Part shown: positions 36,307 to 45,306 of the stretch, piece after piece
How the letters are laid out: each line of letters opens with the position of its first letter
Position numbering within the stretch: the stretch's first letter is position 1
NCBI GenBank assembly: GCA_052161605.1
Contig: CP197409.1
Source of the DNA: JBKCUI01 sp052161605
GTDB lineage: Bacteria > Planctomycetota > Planctomycetia > Pirellulales > Pirellulaceae
Reading direction: 5' to 3' (one strand)
DNA length: 64,000 nucleotides
Notes under the pieces: model-generated
What the model saw: the letters and a program-made list of their open reading frames with translations, nothing else
Database searches by the model: none
What the model was told of the DNA's origin: nothing
Translations under genes and position numbers: made by a program

Positions 36307-36594
36307 ATGCAAAATAGTCAACCGCACGAGTCATCGCATGATGGTCACAAGCCAACCGATTTGAGTTGGTTCGATCACCCATCCAATGTTCGAAAGATCA
36401 TTGTGGGCTTGATCGTAGCCTGCGTTGTTTTGGTTCTCGCCGATCTCTTTTACACCAACGATCATCCTCACTTTTCCTGGGAGACCATCTTTGGCTTCCA
36501 GGCATGGGTGGGCTTTGTTGCGTTCGTAGTTATCGTGTTTCTTGGCCGATTCTTGAGGCTGTTCGTTCGTCGAGAGGAGAACTACTATGACTGA
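36307..36594 (+). CDS. Small two-helix membrane protein of the antiporter operon
   Basis: 95 aa. A His-containing soluble N-terminus (HESSHDGHKP) is followed by two membrane helices (KIIVGLIVACVVLVLADLFY and FQAWVGFVAFVVIVFLGRFL) and a charged tail with RRE. I do not recognise a family, although similar small proteins are found in planctomycete Mrp-like operons. It lies between two antiporter-like genes and overlaps the next by 8 bp, so it is very likely an accessory subunit of the complex. Confidence 0.8.
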   Translation: MQNSQPHESSHDGHKPTDLSWFDHPSNVRKIIVGLIVACVVLVLADLFYTNDHPHFSWETIFGFQAWVGFVAFVVIVFLGRFLRLFVRREENYYD

Positions 36595-38305
36595 GATTCT
36601 CCCTCCAGGTTGGGTGTTGATGCTGGGGAGCCCGTTGTTGCTGTTGCTTCCCAAGAAGTTTCGCCCCTACGGCGTGCTTGGACTATCGGTGTTGAGTTTG
36701 ATGCTGTTTCTGGTGTTGCGTCCGACGACGGCATCGTTTTCGTTGTTCGGGCTTGAATTGCAACCGGTTCGGGTCGATTCCCTTTCGTGGCCGTTCGTTT
36801 TGGTTTTTCATATCGCAGCCATTCTGTCGAGTATCTATTCGTTGCATTCGAATGATCTCAAGCAGCAGATAGCAGGGTTGGTGTATGGGGGCGCGGGTAT
36901 TGCGGCCGCTTGTGCAGGGGATCTGGTATCGCTGTTTGTGTTCTGGGAAATAACGGCGATATCCAGTGTGTTTCTGATCTGGGCGAGTGAAACGCGCGCT
37001 TCGTATCGGTCCGGGATGCGTTATTTGATTATTCAGGTCGGATCGGGCGTGTTGCTTTTATCTGGTGCCATTGTTCAATTTGTAGAAACCAAGTCGATCG
37101 CCTTCATCCCTATGGCAAACGATGGTTCTTCATTGAGTGTGGGAGCGTGGCTGATTCTCGCGGCGTTCGGAATCAAGGCGGCGTTTCCGCTCATGCACAA
37201 TTGGTTACAGGATTCTTATCCACAAGCTACGGTGACCGGCACCGTTTTTCTAAGTGCGTTCACGACGAAGCTCGCCATTTACGCGTTGGCACGAGGATTC
37301 GCGGGCTTTGATTTGTTGATTGGGATCGGATGCGTAATGACGTTATTCCCAATTCTCTTTGCCGTGATAGAAAACGATCTGCGTCGCGTTCTGGCTTACA
37401 GTCTGAACAATCAGCTCGGATTCATGGTAGTAGGAATCGGCATTGGTACAGAGCTCGCCATCAATGGAACCGTGGCGCATGCTTTCTGTCATATCATCTA
37501 TAAAGCACTTCTGTTCATGTCGATGGGGGCGGTTTTGTTGCGGGTCGGAACGTGCAAGGGAACCGAACTAGGTGGATTGCACAAATCGATGCCGTGGACC
37601 ACGACCTTTTGCATTATCGGGGCAGGTGCCATCTCTGGATTTCCTCTGCTGTCAGGATTTATCAGCAAGTCGATGATTATCTCCGCAGCTGGTGAGGAGC
37701 ATCTGCTTTGGGTTTGGATCACGCTGTTGATTGCATCCGCAGGGGTTATGGAACATTCTGGGATCAAAATTCCCTTTTTCGCATTCTTTGCTCACGATTC
37801 TGGCAAGCGGGTGAAGGAAGCTCCTCTCAACATGCTAATCGCTATGGGAGCGGCCTCTGCGTTGTGTATAGGTTTGGGAGTAGCTTATCCGTTGCTGTAC
37901 AGAATATTACCTTACAGCTTTGGAGATCATCCTTACCATCCGTATACGATCCCGCACGTTGTGGGGCAGTTGCAGCTATTGGCGTTTGCGGCTTTGGCGT
38001 TCGTATTCTTGATCAAGTTTCATTTGTACCCCGCCGAAGAACGAGCCACAGTCCTGGATACCGATTGGTTCTATCGCAAGCTAGCTCCGAAAGTTTTGGG
38101 GGTGATAGGTACGGCTTTCCAGTCGTTTGATCAATGGGTGCGAAGCCTCGCTCTTCGAGGGCTCAAGTGGATTCATGAAGGATTTCGAATCAGCTTTAGT
38201 GAGCAAGGAGTTATGGGTAAGCCGTGGTCGACTAACGCTATGGCCTTTTGGGCAACGCTGATGTTGGTCGTGGCTTTGCTCATGAACTACTTGAACATGC
38301 AGTGA
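36587..38305 (+). CDS. Third antiporter-like (ND4/MrpD-type) subunit
   Basis: 572 aa, about 14-15 membrane helices. Family motifs are SLFVFWEITAISSVFLIWAS (Glu), IKAAFPLMHNWLQDSYPQAT (Lys), RRVLAYSLNNQLGFMVVGIG and HIIYKALLFMSMGAVLLRVG. It is more divergent than the other two antiporter-like subunits and has a longer C-terminus with an extra helix (MAFWATLMLVVALLMNYLN) after a soluble stretch, recalling the lateral tail of some NuoL-like proteins. It ends the core operon; a PepSY-type gene follows after 21 bp and may be co-transcribed. Confidence 0.88.
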   Translation: MTEILPPGWVLMLGSPLLLLLPKKFRPYGVLGLSVLSLMLFLVLRPTTASFSLFGLELQPVRVDSLSWPFVLVFHIAAILSSIYSLHSNDLKQQIAGLVYGGAGIAAACAGDLVSLFVFWEITAISSVFLIWASETRASYRSGMRYLIIQVGSGVLLLSGAIVQFVETKSIAFIPMANDGSSLSVGAWLILAAFGIKAAFPLMHNWLQDSYPQATVTGTVFLSAFTTKLAIYALARGFAGFDLLIGIGCVMTLFPILFAVIENDLRRVLAYSLNNQLGFMVVGIGIGTELAINGTVAHAFCHIIYKALLFMSMGAVLLRVGTCKGTELGGLHKSMPWTTTFCIIGAGAISGFPLLSGFISKSMIISAAGEEHLLWVWITLLIASAGVMEHSGIKIPFFAFFAHDSGKRVKEAPLNMLIAMGAASALCIGLGVAYPLLYRILPYSFGDHPYHPYTIPHVVGQLQLLAFAALAFVFLIKFHLYPAEERATVLDTDWFYRKLAPKVLGVIGTAFQSFDQWVRSLALRGLKWIHEGFRISFSEQGVMGKPWSTNAMAFWATLMLVVALLMNYLNMQ

Positions 38306-38326
38306 TAGGTAATATGGACCAACAGT

Positions 38327-39358
38327 ATGTTCAAAGATGCGAAAGGATCGGATAATGGTACACACCAGATTCCAGCGGGCGTTAAATCGAGTCATCCGAA
38401 CAGCAAACCGCTTGGGAAGCGTTTGACACACATTCTCAGGCGTGGACATTTGTACCTTGGTTTGTTTTTATTACCCTGGGCTTTGCTTTACGGCGTAACT
38501 GGTTTTCTCTTTAATCATCCGACTTGGTTCTCGGATTCTCCGGTCATCTTTTTCAATAGCCAGGATTTGGTGGGAACCGATTTGGAGCAACCACCTGAAC
38601 TGAATGCTTTTGCAGAGTCGGTCGTCAGTGTTTTGAACGAGCATAACCCATCTGCTGACAAGTGGTCTGTGGAGCCGGGTACAGCGCGATTTACGGGGCG
38701 TGATGCTTTTGTTGCAAATGTTCAGTCGGGAACGCGGCAGTTTTTCTTTGTACTCGATTCCAACATGAGAACGGGATTGATACGAGAGAACACGACCAAG
38801 CGGCCGAAGCAAACCGTTGCTCCGTTCGCGACATCGGAACTGTTAAAGGGGAGCGATCCAAGTGTTGTGAGCAAACCAGCGGGAACCAGAACGCTCGATG
38901 GTTTAACGCAGTTGCATTCCATCGTGGATTATTTACAAAATGCTGCACCGACTATCATGGAACGCAAGGGATTGCCTAGCGGAATCGCCACAGTGAACAG
39001 TGTTCCTGACTTAAAGTTTCTAGTCACCTCTGAGGAGGGACGATGGACTGCTTCGTATAATCTGTTGACGAAGCAAGTTAGTGGAGTCGAGGGAGAGCCA
39101 GCAATTGATTTGCCTTGGCGCAGTTTCCTGTTGCTTATGCATCTTGGTCACAAGTATCCAGGTGAAGTGAACACCAAGTGGTTTTGGGCACTCGGGGTAG
39201 ATGCTATGTCACTCACTTTGTGTTTTTGGGGACTTTCGGGGCTCGTAATGTGGTGGCAGATCAAAGCAGTTCGCAGTTTGGGGATTGTTGTTTTGATCGC
39301 GAGCGTCATCGTTGCGTCGATTCTGGGCCTGGCAATGTACAGCACATTTCTTGGGTGA
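38327..39358 (+). CDS. PepSY-associated membrane protein
   Basis: 343 aa. A first membrane helix follows a basic region (HILRRGHLYLGLFLLPWALL), then a long periplasmic part with PepSY-like segments (FFFVLDSNMRTGLIRENTT; WTASYNLLTKQVSGVEG), then SFLLLMHLGHKYPGE and two C-terminal helices (WALGVDAMSLTLCFWGLSGL; VLIASVIVASILGLAMYS). These are features of PepSY-TM proteins, some of which move electrons or take part in iron uptake. Conserved His residues near both helix ends could bind haem, which is inference. It lies 21 bp after the antiporter operon. Confidence 0.78.
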   Translation: MFKDAKGSDNGTHQIPAGVKSSHPNSKPLGKRLTHILRRGHLYLGLFLLPWALLYGVTGFLFNHPTWFSDSPVIFFNSQDLVGTDLEQPPELNAFAESVVSVLNEHNPSADKWSVEPGTARFTGRDAFVANVQSGTRQFFFVLDSNMRTGLIRENTTKRPKQTVAPFATSELLKGSDPSVVSKPAGTRTLDGLTQLHSIVDYLQNAAPTIMERKGLPSGIATVNSVPDLKFLVTSEEGRWTASYNLLTKQVSGVEGEPAIDLPWRSFLLLMHLGHKYPGEVNTKWFWALGVDAMSLTLCFWGLSGLVMWWQIKAVRSLGIVVLIASVIVASILGLAMYSTFLG

Positions 39359-39586
39359 TGCCCGTGCTTTGCAGTCAAGACTCCGTAGCAGTAGGCCGTA
39401 ACAGGGCTTTGCGAACCACTTTTTATTAGATCAATATCAGAATTCGGGGGCTTTGGAGCGACTGATCGTCTTAGTACAATATGATTAGGGGCATTGATTC
39501 AGCAAGAGTTGGGCCGATCGTTGTCTTGCCTATGTCCCTAGACGGTTTGGGGCTGCAAGCATGGCTTTCTCGTTGTGTAGGTCAAC

Positions 39587-39970
39587 ATGGAACGAAGTGG
39601 AATCACAAGTGGTGAAGTGAGCGAAACGATCGCAGCTTCCCCATTCGGCAATCAGCGAGATGCGACCCCGCGTTTTCAGTTCCCAATCGCGTTGATGATG
39701 GTGCTAATCGTTGTATGCATGGCATGCTTTTCGATTACCTTGATGGCCTTGCGGATTCCAGAGGTGCAAGGTTTGGTCAGAGATCTGTTCGGTGGCAGCA
39801 AGGGGGCGAGATCGACTGATTACGGTTCGCATTTGCGTTTCTTGATGGTCTGTTACTCTGCCCCTTTGATGATCACTGGGCTTGCTGGCGTTGTGTACTA
39901 TGTATCGGTTTGGGTAAGGGGTTCCAAATCGGAAGTAGAAGATGACGAAGACGATTCTCCCTTTTCCTAA
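39587..39970 (+). CDS. Hypothetical membrane protein, two helices
   Basis: 127 aa. Two strong membrane segments (FPIALMMVLIVVCMACFSIT and LMVCYSAPLMITGLAGVVYY) flank a short loop with Gly/Lys, and the C-terminus is acidic (SEVEDDEDDSPFS). I do not recognise a family. It is followed 44 bp later by the J-domain-like gene on the same strand, so the two may be linked. Codon pattern and hydrophobicity support a real gene. Confidence 0.65.
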   Translation: MERSGITSGEVSETIAASPFGNQRDATPRFQFPIALMMVLIVVCMACFSITLMALRIPEVQGLVRDLFGGSKGARSTDYGSHLRFLMVCYSAPLMITGLAGVVYYVSVWVRGSKSEVEDDEDDSPFS

Positions 39971-40014
39971 TGATCTTCGGATTTTTGTAGAGCATTGATT
40001 GGTGTAGGTGAATA

Positions 40015-41538
40015 ATGACCGAGCTTCAAAAAGCGATCGAGCGACATTTGGGACTCACCTTTTCTAGCGAAGAGGTTACGTACTATCAACTGCTTGATGT
40101 TCCCATCGATTCGGACAACGAGGCAATTCTCAAGGCCTTGAAAGAAGCCGCTGATAAATGGAATCGATCGGATAGGAAATCGAATCCGCAAGGAGCGAAG
40201 GCCGTCGCTTCAATGCTCAAGGAGGCGCAGTCGACGTTGATGCATCCAGATAAACGCAAAGAGTATGACTTGCGGATCGGATCAATTGTTGGAAGCAAAG
40301 AGAGGGAGGCATGTGCTTGGGATGCACCTTTTGATATTGCGATGAGATTGCCTGATTATGACATCCGTGACTTTGGAACACCAGAATCGCTTTGGTCGGA
40401 ACTCGTAACCGCAACATCACTGGAACCGTTCCTGAAGGACTCGCGAGTACCAATGGTTAGTGCTTCGGTTCAGCAAGTTGCCTTGGGGGGAGCGGCACGG
40501 TCTGTCGGATCGTTAGCTGGCAAGCAGACGGCAGCTAGTCCTGGAACGGACCGAGTTGCATTGCTGAAGAAAAAGAGACAACGTCAACAGCTTATTATGG
40601 CATCCGGATTGATCGGAGTCGCGTTCCTGTTCCTAGGCGGTGCTAGTATCTACTACTACAGCAATCAACTGAAGCTCGCGGAAGCGAATGCGAAAAGCGA
40701 AGCGGAGAGGCCTCCTGCGGCAGCAAATCCAACGGGAGCCGACGATCCTTTCCTGCCGGGAGTCGCGCCGAACACCAATGAGCCAGGCAAGCAGACGGCT
40801 ACTAGACCGAGCGACTTTCGATCCAATTTGCCGAGCATATCGAGAGATATGGGAGGGGGTACGACCGATTCTGCGGAGGGAATGTCAATCGAACCGTCAA
40901 TGCAGAATGGTGACGGCATGCGTGGGGCCGTTGCAGGTATGGGGGCCGACCCTGCTGTCATGCCCGATCCTCAAGGGGGTAACGTGGCTATGGAATCCCA
41001 GCCGATGATGGCGGATACGAAGTGGTCGGCGACCATGACCAAAGCCCGAGAGGCGATCGCCAGGGCCGATTTTGAAGTCTTTAAGGAAGAAATCGAACGT
41101 GCATTGCTTTTGGGCAAGACGCAGGAACAAGAAGCCAAGTACAAGCGTTTGGACCAGCTGGGGCAACTCTACGAGATTGGTGTTGACGCGATGAAGGAGG
41201 CCAGAAAGAGTCTTCGAGGGGCAGAGACATTGTCCGTTGGCAATCGGAAAATCGCCATTGTCGAAGTCAAAGAGGATGCACTGATTGTCCGCCAGAGTGG
41301 AGATAACGAGATGTTCGCTTGGAACGCCTTGCCACTTGGAATCGCTCTTGCGGTTTCGAAGTTCACGTTAAGTGAAACGGATCCGACGGATGTCGCTGCA
41401 CGTGCGGTTTATTTGTCTTTTTTGCCAGACAAAACACCTTTTCACGATAAAGCCATCGAGGGCTTGTGGGAAGCTTGTTTGGGAAAAGGATCGATTCGGG
41501 AAGATTTGCCCCAAGCTTTGACAGATATGTACGAATAG
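40015..41538 (+). CDS. Membrane protein with a J-domain-like N-terminus lacking HPD
   Basis: 507 aa. Residues about 20-90 (VTYYQLLDVPIDSDNEAI; then LMHPDKRKEYDLRI) have the outline of a J domain, but the HPD tripeptide that normally sits between helices II and III, and stimulates DnaK, is not there; the visible HPD is in the helix-IV/KR..YD position. A single membrane helix follows (QLIMASGLIGVAFLFLGGAS), then a low-complexity Gly/Pro/Met region and a C-terminal domain. It is first in a run with the DUF1549/1553 and DUF1501 genes (44 bp gap). Its role is unknown; an organising adaptor is possible. Confidence 0.75.
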   Translation: MTELQKAIERHLGLTFSSEEVTYYQLLDVPIDSDNEAILKALKEAADKWNRSDRKSNPQGAKAVASMLKEAQSTLMHPDKRKEYDLRIGSIVGSKEREACAWDAPFDIAMRLPDYDIRDFGTPESLWSELVTATSLEPFLKDSRVPMVSASVQQVALGGAARSVGSLAGKQTAASPGTDRVALLKKKRQRQQLIMASGLIGVAFLFLGGASIYYYSNQLKLAEANAKSEAERPPAAANPTGADDPFLPGVAPNTNEPGKQTATRPSDFRSNLPSISRDMGGGTTDSAEGMSIEPSMQNGDGMRGAVAGMGADPAVMPDPQGGNVAMESQPMMADTKWSATMTKAREAIARADFEVFKEEIERALLLGKTQEQEAKYKRLDQLGQLYEIGVDAMKEARKSLRGAETLSVGNRKIAIVEVKEDALIVRQSGDNEMFAWNALPLGIALAVSKFTLSETDPTDVAARAVYLSFLPDKTPFHDKAIEGLWEACLGKGSIREDLPQALTDMYE

Positions 41539-41582
41539 TTAGAGTCTCGCAATCGTAATCATCCAGCCAAGAGAGAAAGGCG

Positions 41583-43439
41583 ATGGAAGCGGAGAATGAT
41601 CGGCTTCGAAATGAAGATGAGGTAGCTGAGGTTGAAGATCCAGCAACCCAGGAGGTTGCTCAACCGCCTGTATTGCCCGTTGCCCCGCCAGTTCTGCCGC
41701 GAATGACTCCCAGGTGGAAGAAACGGGCGTTGCTGTTTTCTGCTGGCGTATTGGTTGTCTCGAGTATTGCGTGGGCGACATCACCTAGACCATCGTTGCT
41801 AAACAAGGCTGCCCGTGAAGCCACCGCTAAGCTGCAAGATTCTCGCGGTTCGGAGTTTGGTAAGGATTTCTTAGCTAGATTCAATTCGGAGATTTTACGT
41901 GGGATTCAAGAAGCGGATTTGGAGGTAGCAGAGCAAGCCGACTGGTACACCATCTGTCGCAGGATTAGTCTGGCCCTCGTCGGGACGGGCATGTCGCTCG
42001 AAGAGATCCGGGCTCTTGAGCGGATCGCTGAGCCGGATCGAGTTCGATGGTGGACGGAGTATTTGCTGCGCGACCGTCGCTCAGCAGATTACTTGGCAGA
42101 GCGATTGACTCGCGCCACGGTTGGAACGAATCAAGGAGCGTTCCTAGTCTTTCGACGTCGCAAATACGCCAAGTGGATGGCTGACGAGATTTATGCGAAC
42201 GTGCCCTATGATGTTTTAGTCCGAAAGCTTATCACTGCGCAAGGATCTTGGACTGATGCACCTCAGGTCAATTACTACACGGCAGCTATAAGTGATGGGA
42301 GTGATAACAAGCCAGACCTCGTGCAGATCACAGGACGCACGTCGCGAGCTTTTCTAGCTCAGAGAATCGATTGCCTGCAATGTCACCGAGACTATTTAGG
42401 AAACGTAAATTTTCTCAGCGGCATGCACGCTGGGGATACTTCGCCAGAAGAATTGTCGTCCGCCGAAAATGGTGAGGGAGCAGAGACTCGCGAAGGAGAG
42501 CAAGAGGATTTTCATCGCCTAGCAGCATTCTTTGCTGGACTGGGTATGGATACCCCGTTCGTTGGTTTGCGTACCAAGCCGGAGGACTATCAAGTTCGCT
42601 TGCTAGATTCGGCGGAAGACACGGTCATGGAAAAAGGGGTTCCCTACTATGCTGAATTGCTTCCCGAATCGGGCGAGCCGCGGGAGAGACTAGCTCAATG
42701 GATAACCCATCCTAAGAACCGAGCCTTTGCCCGAGCTACAGTCAATCGCGTCTGGGCCATGCTGTATGGTCGGCCGTGGATCCAGCCGGTGGACAGCATT
42801 CCGCTCGATGGACCATTCCCTCGGGGTTTTGAGCTTTTGGTCGATGATTTTGTAGAGCATCATTTTGATTTAAGGCGTTTGATTCGGCTGATCGTTTTTT
42901 CCGATGCCTTTCAGCGTGATTCACGACTGGTTGAAAGCGAACCAACGGAGAAACACGAAGAGCTGCTAGCAGTCTTTCCGTTAACACAACTCCGACCGGA
43001 GCAAGTCGCAGGAGCCATTCATCAAGCTTGCCGAGTAAAAGCGATCAATGAATCCAGTTCGATCATCTCGAGGCTCGAGCTGTACGGTGGGATCACCGAC
43101 TTCACCAAGGCGTACGGCGACCGCGGTGATGACGAATTCGACGAATGCCCGATTACCATTCCGCAACGTCTACTAGTGATGAACGGAGGTTTTATTCAGA
43201 GTCGCATTAACGAGAATCCGATCATGAATGCTGCCACTCGAATCGCGAACCTAGCAACCAACGATGAGGCAATGATCAGATCGGTGTATCTGGCTGTTCT
43301 AAATCGCTTACCAACCGAGATAGAAACCAAGGCCTTTTTAGAGACAATGTGTTCGGGTGACGAGCAGAATAAAAAGTTACAGGTAGAAGATATTTACTGG
43401 ACCCTTTTGAATAGCACGGAGTTCTTATGGAACCATTAG
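41583..43439 (+). CDS. DUF1549/DUF1553 protein with a CxxCH site
   Basis: 618 aa. An acidic cytoplasmic head precedes one membrane helix (ALLFSAGVLVVSSIAWATSP). The DUF1549 part contains WWTEYLLRDRRSADYLAERL and a haem-binding-type CLQCH (IDCLQCHRDYLG). The DUF1553 part shows RERLAQWITHPKNRAFARAT then VNRVWAMLYGRPWI, DSIPLDGPFPRGFELL and RLLVMNGGFIQSRINENP. These pairs with DUF1501 are hallmarks of Planctomycetes and are thought to act in the envelope. The stop overlaps the DUF1501 start by 13 bp. Confidence 0.92.
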   Translation: MEAENDRLRNEDEVAEVEDPATQEVAQPPVLPVAPPVLPRMTPRWKKRALLFSAGVLVVSSIAWATSPRPSLLNKAAREATAKLQDSRGSEFGKDFLARFNSEILRGIQEADLEVAEQADWYTICRRISLALVGTGMSLEEIRALERIAEPDRVRWWTEYLLRDRRSADYLAERLTRATVGTNQGAFLVFRRRKYAKWMADEIYANVPYDVLVRKLITAQGSWTDAPQVNYYTAAISDGSDNKPDLVQITGRTSRAFLAQRIDCLQCHRDYLGNVNFLSGMHAGDTSPEELSSAENGEGAETREGEQEDFHRLAAFFAGLGMDTPFVGLRTKPEDYQVRLLDSAEDTVMEKGVPYYAELLPESGEPRERLAQWITHPKNRAFARATVNRVWAMLYGRPWIQPVDSIPLDGPFPRGFELLVDDFVEHHFDLRRLIRLIVFSDAFQRDSRLVESEPTEKHEELLAVFPLTQLRPEQVAGAIHQACRVKAINESSSIISRLELYGGITDFTKAYGDRGDDEFDECPITIPQRLLVMNGGFIQSRINENPIMNAATRIANLATNDEAMIRSVYLAVLNRLPTEIETKAFLETMCSGDEQNKKLQVEDIYWTLLNSTEFLWNH

Positions 43440-44791
43440 TAAGGAATGTCCATGGACATCAATCCGTATCGGGGGGGTGTGCGTCGCTACACCAATGGGA
43501 GCGTCGACGATTTTTGGCGCAGAGCGCTGGTATGGCTGCGGGGGCCATGGGCGGTTGGACAGCATTTGCAGAACAGTTAGCTCGTGGTTCTGTAGCCAAC
43601 ATTGCTAGCCCGAAGAGCAAGCGACCTAAAGGACTGATATTTCTCTGGTTGCAGGGTGGCCCAAGTCAACTTGAGACGTTCGATCCGCATCCTGGCAGGA
43701 AGATTGGTGGGCTAGTCAAGGGAGTGGATACTTCGATACCAGGAGTTCAAATTTCTGACTTGCTACCTCAAACCGCGGAGATCATGCATCTCGCGACGTT
43801 GGTACGTTCGATGACGTCGAAAGAAGGGGATCATGAGCGCGCCACGTACACCATGAAGACTGGCTGGCGCCCCGATCCCACTTTGATTCATCCCGCCATT
43901 GGATCAGTCTTGTGTCATCAGACCGAGGGAAATATTGAAATCCCGCGTCATATCTCGATCTTGGCGAGCCAATGGCCTGCACGCGGTGGTTACATGGGCC
44001 CGGAACTCGACGCGTTCCAGGTTGGTGATCCCAGTGCTCCGATCGCCAATCTGCGAAGCCCAGTGGATTCCCTTCGGAGGGATCGACGGATAGCTCATTT
44101 GCAATCCATTGCCGAAGCGGAGTTCCGAAGAGGTCGTCTAAGAAACATGGATGCCGAACGCACACAACAACTCACTGCAACGCAGCGAGCATTGCGCATG
44201 ATGGACAGCGAGCAGATCGCTGCATTTGAGATCGATCGCGAACCCGAATCGGTTGTCAAGCGATTCGGTGATAGCTCCTTTGGCCGGGGCTGCTTAGCTG
44301 CCATACGATTGATTCAACAAGGAGTTACATGTGTCGAGGTGGAGCTAAACGGTTGGGATACGCATGCAAACAATCATGGATTTCACCAATCGCAGTGCAA
44401 GATTCTCGATTCAGCCCTCTATGGCCTAATCACAGAACTCGAGCAGCGGGACATGTTAAAAGATTCGGTCGTCGTTTGTGGAGGCGAGTTTGGTAGGACA
44501 CCGAGAATCAACGTTGCGGAGGGGCGTGATCATTGGCCAACGGGCTTTAGTACTGTTCTATTCGGAGGACCGTTTCGCCAAGGCTTCGTGCACGGTGAAA
44601 CCTCTCCAGAAGATCCGGCAACGGGTGAAGACCCTCTGAATAGAATCGTGGATCCAGTGCGGATCGAGGATCTGCACGCCACCATACTCGATTCGTTCGG
44701 AATTGATTTTTCGCAAGAGTTGCAGACCCCTGTCGGGCGTCCCTTGGCACTCAGTCAGGGCGTCGTTCAAAGAGATTGGTATCAAGGCTAG
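43427..44791 (+). CDS. DUF1501 family protein, Tat-type signal
   Basis: 454 aa. A twin-arginine motif (ERRRFLAQSAGMAAGAMGGW) directs folded export. Family segments are FLWLQGGPSQLETFDPHPG, EGDHERATYTMKTGWRPDPT, ELNGWDTHANNHGFHQSQC and VVVCGGEFGRTPRINVAEGR followed by DHWPTGFSTVLFGG. Compared with the DUF1501 protein at 18440 it keeps the fuller sulfatase-like C-terminus. Its partner is DUF1549/1553, not DUF1800. The 3' end overlaps the convergent phosphatase gene by 41 bp. Confidence 0.94.
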   Translation: MEPLVRNVHGHQSVSGGCASLHQWERRRFLAQSAGMAAGAMGGWTAFAEQLARGSVANIASPKSKRPKGLIFLWLQGGPSQLETFDPHPGRKIGGLVKGVDTSIPGVQISDLLPQTAEIMHLATLVRSMTSKEGDHERATYTMKTGWRPDPTLIHPAIGSVLCHQTEGNIEIPRHISILASQWPARGGYMGPELDAFQVGDPSAPIANLRSPVDSLRRDRRIAHLQSIAEAEFRRGRLRNMDAERTQQLTATQRALRMMDSEQIAAFEIDREPESVVKRFGDSSFGRGCLAAIRLIQQGVTCVEVELNGWDTHANNHGFHQSQCKILDSALYGLITELEQRDMLKDSVVVCGGEFGRTPRINVAEGRDHWPTGFSTVLFGGPFRQGFVHGETSPEDPATGEDPLNRIVDPVRIEDLHATILDSFGIDFSQELQTPVGRPLALSQGVVQRDWYQG

Positions 44792-45302
44792 TTTTGCAAA
44801 ATTCTTGGACGACTGGTCTCTCTACTAATCTGGCATTGGTGTGAGGACGGCACTTGAGCAGATGCTGTTGGGCTTGTTCTAATGTCATACCACGATGTTT
44901 GACTAGCCAGCAAATGACGACCGTCGCGCTGCGAGCCCGACCTGCTTTGCAGTGCACATAAACCTTGCCGCCACGAGATGCATGCGATTGCAGAAATTCG
45001 ACTCCGCGAGCTACAGAGTCCAAAGTGGGGGGCTGAAAATCAGTCGTCGGGAGCCAAAGCTGTTCGATGCCTTGTTGCCGATAAAGTTCGACATGCCCCT
45101 GAAACTCTTCGCACATATTCACCACGCCGGTCACCTGCAAATCCGTTGCCAAGGTCTGCACATCTTTCCTTAGCGGACGGGCACCTAGAATAACGTGCTC
45201 GTCCACATCGTCCCACCAATGACGGATTCGCAAGACTCTACCAAGCAAAAGATTCCAAAGGAATGTGGGCCAAAAAATCAATCTCGCAAACCAAGGCGGC
45301 AC
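44751..45302 (-). CDS. Dual-specificity protein phosphatase-like enzyme
   Basis: 183 aa. The active-site P-loop HCKAGRARS (Cys118, Arg124) is complete, and Asp88 (LPTTDFQPP) is placed as general acid. A hydrophobic N-terminus (WFARLIFWPTFLWNLLLGRV) suggests membrane association, as in PTPMT1/PGP-phosphatase-like members, so lipid phosphate is as likely a substrate as phosphoprotein. It is followed on the same strand by no close partner; the PQQ propeller gene ends 5 bp upstream of its start. It overlaps a convergent gene at its 3' end, with no room for a terminator. Confidence 0.88.
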   Translation of the reverse strand: MPPWFARLIFWPTFLWNLLLGRVLRIRHWWDDVDEHVILGARPLRKDVQTLATDLQVTGVVNMCEEFQGHVELYRQQGIEQLWLPTTDFQPPTLDSVARGVEFLQSHASRGGKVYVHCKAGRARSATVVICWLVKHRGMTLEQAQQHLLKCRPHTNARLVERPVVQEFCKTSLDTNLFERRPD

Positions 45303-45306
45303 GATT

